A stretch of DNA of 64,000 nt, from positions 310,001-374,000 of the forward strand of contig NZ_CP184360.1 of the NCBI RefSeq assembly GCF_048595755.1, in the 5' to 3' direction. Every line of letters starts with the position of its first letter. The first letter of the stretch is position 1. The position numbers were made by a program, and so were the translations under genes. This document shows positions 60,137-64,000 of this stretch, in pieces. Source of the stretch: Luteococcus sp048595755. Lineage in GTDB: Bacteria > Actinomycetota > Actinomycetes > Propionibacteriales > Propionibacteriaceae. Below the pieces are notes generated by a model. It saw only the letters and a list, made by a program, of their open reading frames with translations. It had not been told where the DNA came from and searched no databases.

Positions 60137-60568
60137 ATGAGCTTCACCGACCAGCTCCTGGATCCCGCCAAGCGCCCGCAGGTGGTCCAGGCCATCTCGA
60201 CGGTGATCGACCAGGAGGTCGAGTCCAAGGGTGGCCTGGGTGGCATGGCCCTCAAGACCGCCTACAACAGCGCCAAGAAGATGAAGGACGGCATCGTCCC
60301 CAAGGGCACCAATGCCATGCTCCCCGAGATCGCCGCCACCCTGGCGCCCTACTGGGAGGCCAAGGGCGACCAGGACTTCGGCGCCTACCTCTCGAGCCGT
60401 TCCGGTGAGGTGGCCGACGCCCTGCTCGCGGTGGCCGACGCCAAGGCGGCCTCACCCGACAATGCGGCCATCGCCAAGGTCTACAAGCCGATCCGGGGCA
60501 AGGCCAAGGGCTATGTCGAGGAGGCGCTGCCCCGGCTGGCCGCCGCCATCACCCCCTTCGTGAGCTGA
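60137..60568 (+). CDS. DUF6918 family protein
   Basis: A 143-residue soluble, mostly helical protein (SFTDQLLDPAKRPQVVQAISTVIDQEV...). The pattern FGAYLSSRSGEVADALLAVADAKA and a lysine-rich GKAKGYVEEALPRLAAAI end match an actinobacterial family of unknown function. GAAAGG precedes ATG 60137. An in-frame ATG at 60071 would add a repeat-encoded tail and is less likely. Confidence 0.78.
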   Translation: MSFTDQLLDPAKRPQVVQAISTVIDQEVESKGGLGGMALKTAYNSAKKMKDGIVPKGTNAMLPEIAATLAPYWEAKGDQDFGAYLSSRSGEVADALLAVADAKAASPDNAAIAKVYKPIRGKAKGYVEEALPRLAAAITPFVS

Positions 60569-60585
60569 GACCGCCGCTGCCTGCT

Positions 60586-60622
60586 GCGCGCCGATCCTCC
60601 TTGTCCCGGAGGGTCGGCGCGC
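60586..60622. terminator. Terminator after the DUF6918 gene
   Basis: GCGCGCCGATCCTCC pairs with GGAGGGTCGGCGCGC (one T-G pair) over a 7-nt loop, followed by TTCTCGTT. It isolates the mut operon from upstream reading. Confidence 0.8.
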
Positions 60623-60705
60623 TTCTCGTTCCAGCGGGAATCCAGTGAGGTAAGACCAATATCGCAAAATGGCGGCCCACCTGCCCAGCCGCAACCATGG
60701 CCCGC

Positions 60706-60711
60706 TAGGGT
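60706..60711 (+). promoter_or_regulatory. Promoter -10 TAGGGT of the mut operon
   Basis: TAGGGT lies about 7 nt before the first base of the riboswitch (about 60718). No clear -35 is seen. The preceding 60623-60705 holds nothing else supportable. Confidence 0.5.
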
Positions 60712-60714
60712 TGA

Positions 60715-60935
60715 ACCGTTGGTTCGGCCCACGAGAGTGGGCCGTCGCAAGAGGGAATCCGGTGTGAGTCCGGAACTGTCCCGCAGCGGTGATCGGGAAC
60801 GACACCACCCGTCCGGCCCGCGAGTGATCGCAGGCCGGGAGCAAGCACTGGGCCTGGGCCTGGGAAGCGGTGGCCGAGGAAGGCGCCAGAGATGGCGAAG
60901 TGCCCGAGAGTCCGAAGACCTGCCAACGGCGACGT
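60715..60935 (+). ncRNA. Cobalamin (adenosylcobalamin) riboswitch
   Basis: The conserved core is plain: AAGAGGGAATCCGGTG at about 60748, then GAGTCCGGAACTGTCCCGC and AGCGGTGA, and the closing GAGAGTCCGAAGACCTGCC ending near 60924. It lies in the 523-bp mut leader. Downstream, GGGTGG-CGC-CCACCC (60955-60969) and a second stem around CCTGCAGG (about 60980) could form the expression platform; neither ends in a T-run, so control of translation is more likely than termination. Ends are approximate. Confidence 0.93.
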
Positions 60936-61091
60936 GCCAGCCAGGCGCGAAGCAGGGTGGCGCCCACCCCGAGAACAGTCCTGCAGGGTGTTCCCGGGCA
61001 TCGTCACCACCAGGAGCGAGCCGAGGAGCCCACACGTCAGGTTGGCCGCCGCGACGCGACCGACGACAACTCTCATCGGAGCAGGAGTCCC

Positions 61092-62978
61092 ATGACAACG
61101 ACAGAGCCGGATGCCCGCGGGGGCGCAGGTGAGCTGAAGCTCGCCGGCGACTTCGCGAAGCCGGACATGGACCAGTGGCGCGATGCCGTCGCCAAGGTCC
61201 TGAACCGCGGGCGACCCGAAGACAAGCAACTCAGCGGTGAGCAGGCCGTTGCCCGGCTGCGCACCACCACCGTGGATGGCATCGAGATCGAGCCCATCTA
61301 CACCCTGGCCGATGCCCCCGAGCAGCTCGGCGTCCCCGGAGTGGCTCCCTTCACCCGCGGCGCCACCGTGCGCAATGGTGAGATGGACGCCTGGGACGTG
61401 CGCGTGCTGCACGAGGACGGCGACGCCGCCTTCACCCGTCAGGCCGTGCTGGCCGACCTGGAGCGTGGCGCCACCAGCGTGTGGCTGCGTCTGGACGAGG
61501 ACGCGATCAAGGTCGCAGACCTCGAGACCTGCCTGGCCGACGTCCTGCTCGACCTGGTGGCCGTGGAGGTCTCCAGCCGCAGCGACCAGGCTGCTGCCGC
61601 CGAGGCCCTGCTGGCCTTCTACGCCAAGAGCGACAAGCCCGTCGCCGACCTGAGCCCGGTGCTCGGGCTCGACCCGATCGGCGTGGCCGCCCTGCAGGGC
61701 ACCACCCCGGAGCTGGGCGGGCTGGGCGAGTGGGTCAGCAAGCTCGCCGAGATGCCCAAGGGCCGCGCGATCGTCGTGGATGCCACCATCTGGCACAACG
61801 CCGGCGCCGGTGACGTCCACGAGCTGGCCTACGCCCTGGCCACTGGCGTCGAGTACGTCCGTGCCCTGGTGGAGCAGGGTGTCAGCGTCGATGACGCCTT
61901 CGACACCATCAGCTTCCGGGTCTCGGCCAGCGTCGACCAGTTCGCCACCATCGCCCGGCTGCGCGCCCTGCGCACCTGCTGGGCCAAGATCGGCGAGACC
62001 TTCGGGGCCAGCGAGGCCAAGCGCGGTGCGATCCAGCACGCGGTGACCTCGTGGCGCGAGATCACTCGCGACGATCCCTACGTCAACATGCTGCGCGGCA
62101 CCATGAGCACCTTCGCCGCGGCCGTCGGCGGTGCAGAGGCCGTCACGGTGCTGCCCTTCGACACCGCCTGGGGCCTGCCCGGTGACTTCTCGCGTCGCAT
62201 CGCCCGCAACACCCAGGTGGTGCTGGCTGAGGAGTCCAACATCGGCCGGGTCAACGATCCGGCGGGTGGCTCCTGGTACGTCGAGACGCTCACCACCAAG
62301 CTGGCCGAGGCCGCCTGGACCGTGTTGGGCAAGATCGAGGCTGCCGGAGGCATGGCCAAGGCCGTCGTCGACGGACTGGCCACCAGCGAGCTGGAGCCGG
62401 TCATCGCCGAGCGCGCCAAGCGTCTGGCCAACCGCAAGAAGCCGATCACCGGCGTCTCGGAGTTCCCGAACCCCACCGAGAAGGCGATCAGCTTCAAGCC
62501 GCGTCCCGAGGCCCCGGAGTACAAGGGGCTGGCCTGGAAGCGCGACTCGGAGGTCTTCGAGGGCCTGCGCGAGGCCGCGGTGACCAATCCGGATGCCAAG
62601 GTCTTCCTGGCCTGCATCGGCACCCGTCGCGACTTCGGCGCCCGCGAGGGCTTCGCGTCGAACTACTTCCACGTCGCGGGTCTGACCACCCCCGAGGCGG
62701 AGGGCACCGATGCCGAGCAGCTGGCCGCGGCCTTCAAGGAGTCTGGTGCAAAGGTTGCCTGCCTGTGCTCCAGCCCCAAGGTCTACGCCGAACTGGCGCT
62801 CCCCGTTGCCAAGGCCCTCAAGGAGGCCGGTGCCGAAACCGTGCTCCTGGCCGGCAACATCAAGGAGACCGGTGATGCATCCCAGGCCGAGGGCGTGATC
62901 GACGGAACCGTTGCCATGGGCATGGACGTCGTGAGCACCCTGGGCGACATCCTCGACACGTTGGGAGCCTCCAAGTGA
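61092..62978 (+). CDS. mutA: Methylmalonyl-CoA mutase small (beta) subunit
   Basis: A 628-residue subunit of the B12-dependent enzyme that interconverts succinyl-CoA and (R)-methylmalonyl-CoA, the key step of propionate formation. It has the mutase barrel fold (about 90-460) and a degenerate B12 domain (about 500-628) that lacks DxHxxG, so it binds no cofactor. GGAGCAGGAG precedes ATG 61092. Its stop overlaps the mutB GTG by GTGA. Confidence 0.95.
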   Translation: MTTTEPDARGGAGELKLAGDFAKPDMDQWRDAVAKVLNRGRPEDKQLSGEQAVARLRTTTVDGIEIEPIYTLADAPEQLGVPGVAPFTRGATVRNGEMDAWDVRVLHEDGDAAFTRQAVLADLERGATSVWLRLDEDAIKVADLETCLADVLLDLVAVEVSSRSDQAAAAEALLAFYAKSDKPVADLSPVLGLDPIGVAALQGTTPELGGLGEWVSKLAEMPKGRAIVVDATIWHNAGAGDVHELAYALATGVEYVRALVEQGVSVDDAFDTISFRVSASVDQFATIARLRALRTCWAKIGETFGASEAKRGAIQHAVTSWREITRDDPYVNMLRGTMSTFAAAVGGAEAVTVLPFDTAWGLPGDFSRRIARNTQVVLAEESNIGRVNDPAGGSWYVETLTTKLAEAAWTVLGKIEAAGGMAKAVVDGLATSELEPVIAERAKRLANRKKPITGVSEFPNPTEKAISFKPRPEAPEYKGLAWKRDSEVFEGLREAAVTNPDAKVFLACIGTRRDFGAREGFASNYFHVAGLTTPEAEGTDAEQLAAAFKESGAKVACLCSSPKVYAELALPVAKALKEAGAETVLLAGNIKETGDASQAEGVIDGTVAMGMDVVSTLGDILDTLGASK

Positions 62979-64000
62979 GCACACAGCCCCGTTTCGATTC
63001 CGTCCCCCTGGGTGAGCAGGCCATCCCTGCCGACGCCCAGGAGCAGTTCGAGAAGCTGCTCGCCGAGGCACCGGCCACCGAACAGTGGCTGACCCCCGAG
63101 CAGATCCCGGTGGAGAACCTCTACACCGAGGCCGACTACGAGGGCCTCGACTTCCTGGAGACCATGCCGGGTCTGGCCCCCTTCCTGCGCGGCCCCTACG
63201 CGACGATGTACACCTCGCGTCCGTGGACCATCCGCCAGTACGCGGGCTTCTCGACCGCCGCCGAGTCCAATGCCTTCTACCGCCGCAACCTGGCGGCCGG
63301 CCAGAAGGGCCTGTCGATCGCCTTCGACCTCGCGACGCACCGTGGCTACGACTCCGACCACCCGCGTGTGGCCGGCGACGTGGGCATGGCCGGTGTGGCC
63401 GTCGACTCGATCCTCGACATGCGACAGCTCTTCGACGGCATCCCGCTCGACCAGATGTCGGTCTCGATGACCATGAACGGCGCGGTGCTCCCGGTGCTCG
63501 CCCTCTACGTCGTCGCGGCCGAGGAGCAGGGCGTCAAGCCCGAGCAGCTGCAGGGAACGATCCAGAACGACATCCTCAAGGAGTTCATGGTTCGTAACAC
63601 CTACATTTACCCGCCGCTGCCCTCGATGCGGATCATCGCCGACATCTTCGCCTTCACCAGCGCGAACATGCCGAAGTTCAACTCGATCTCGATCTCCGGC
63701 TACCACATGCAGGAGGCCGGCGCGACGGCCGACATCGAGATGGCCTACACCCTGGCCGACGGCGTGGAGTACATCCGCGCCGGCGAATCCGTGGGGCTGG
63801 GCGTCGACCAGTTCGCTCCCCGTCTGAGCTTCTTCTGGGCGATCGGCATGAACTTCTTCATGGAGGTGGCCAAGATGCGCGCCGCGCGCATCCTGTGGGC
63901 ACGTCTGGTGAACGAGTTCGGCCCGAAGAACCCGAAGTCGCTGAGCCTGCGTACCCACTCGCAGACCTCGGGTTGGTCGCTGACGGCGCAGGACGTGTAC
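62975..64000 (+). CDS. mutB: Methylmalonyl-CoA mutase large (alpha) subunit, 3' end outside window
   Basis: The first 342 residues of the catalytic subunit, running off the right edge. The CoA-binding barrel start RPWTIRQYAGFSTAAESNAFYR and FDLATHRGYDSDHPRV are typical, with SMTMNGAVLPVLALYVVAAEEQG further on. The cobalamin domain (DxHxxG) would be beyond the window. It is coupled to mutA by a GTGA overlap. Confidence 0.97.
   Translation, partial: MSTQPRFDSVPLGEQAIPADAQEQFEKLLAEAPATEQWLTPEQIPVENLYTEADYEGLDFLETMPGLAPFLRGPYATMYTSRPWTIRQYAGFSTAAESNAFYRRNLAAGQKGLSIAFDLATHRGYDSDHPRVAGDVGMAGVAVDSILDMRQLFDGIPLDQMSVSMTMNGAVLPVLALYVVAAEEQGVKPEQLQGTIQNDILKEFMVRNTYIYPPLPSMRIIADIFAFTSANMPKFNSISISGYHMQEAGATADIEMAYTLADGVEYIRAGESVGLGVDQFAPRLSFFWAIGMNFFMEVAKMRAARILWARLVNEFGPKNPKSLSLRTHSQTSGWSLTAQDVY

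Noticed and set aside
60705..63071. A 788-codon minus-strand frame across the riboswitch and mutA
   Set aside because: Antisense of mutA; no domain, and it crosses the structured RNA leader.

Overview
The window is about two-thirds G+C by eye and reads as chromosomal DNA of an actinobacterium of the Propionibacteriaceae. Both methylmalonyl-CoA mutase subunit genes (mutA, mutB) sit behind a cobalamin riboswitch, as expected for a propionate-pathway organism. Mycothiol chemistry (mca), a glgC/glgA pair of the actinobacterial type, a sigE-rseA-tatB stress locus and DUF3117/DivIVA small proteins also point to Actinobacteria. Two blocks keep gene neighbourhoods known from Mycobacterium tuberculosis: about 8.5-24.8 kb (corA, MgtE-like/DUF1003, mrp, tatB, rseA, sigE, O-methyltransferase, glgC, glgA, DUF3117, DivIVA-like, LOG, dapE) and about 24.8-32.4 kb (hemolysin III, Z-isoprenyl transferase, DUF255, a small membrane protein, mca, DUF4307, greA). 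Genus and species cannot be fixed from this sequence alone.

Layout. 1-2.6 kb: RNB ribonuclease (cut by the window edge), a zinc-ribbon coiled-coil protein and two DUF202 membrane proteins. 2.6-6.3 kb: an MFS remnant, then a PadR-controlled five-gene ABC export operon. 6.3-12.5 kb: histidine phosphatase, aminopeptidase P, CorA, a methyltransferase, a YflT-like protein, DUF1697 and a CitE-like lyase. 12.5-20.9 kb: MgtE-N/CBS protein, DUF1003, Mrp, TatB, RseA, SigE, DapA, O-methyltransferase, GlgC. 21-32.4 kb: GlgA, DUF3117, DivIVA-like, LOG, DapE, TrhA, Z-isoprenyl transferase, a CPBP/TetR pair, DUF255, a small membrane protein, Mca, DUF4307, GreA. 32.4-46.8 kb: DUF2089/DUF4097 pair, AI-2E exporter, MFS, Ung, nitrobindin, MsrA, acyltransferase, MATE, a secreted GH3 glycosidase, a dicarboxylate symporter and an M23 peptidase. 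46.8-60 kb: a respiratory nitrate reductase island, narGHJI-narK-moeA, with mobA, moaD, moaA, moaE and a moeB-like gene. 60-64 kb: DUF6918, B12 riboswitch, mutA and the start of mutB.

How it works together. The nitrate island encodes the enzyme, a transporter and most of the molybdenum-cofactor steps; moaC and a MogA-type adenylyltransferase are not in the window. MutAB needs adenosylcobalamin, and its mRNA leader is itself a B12 sensor.

Striking non-coding structure: two copies of a 71-75 bp palindromic element with identical ends and identical 24-nt loop but different, self-complementary mid-stems; three exact-period 32-bp repeats, one of which supplies the C-terminus of a protein; dyad operators in front of padR, trhA, the MATE gene and the CPBP/TetR pair; and a recurrent TANNNT (often TAGGNT) box 6-8 nt before start codons, which suggests that many transcripts here are leaderless. 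No tRNA, rRNA, complete insertion sequence, prophage or CRISPR array was recognised.
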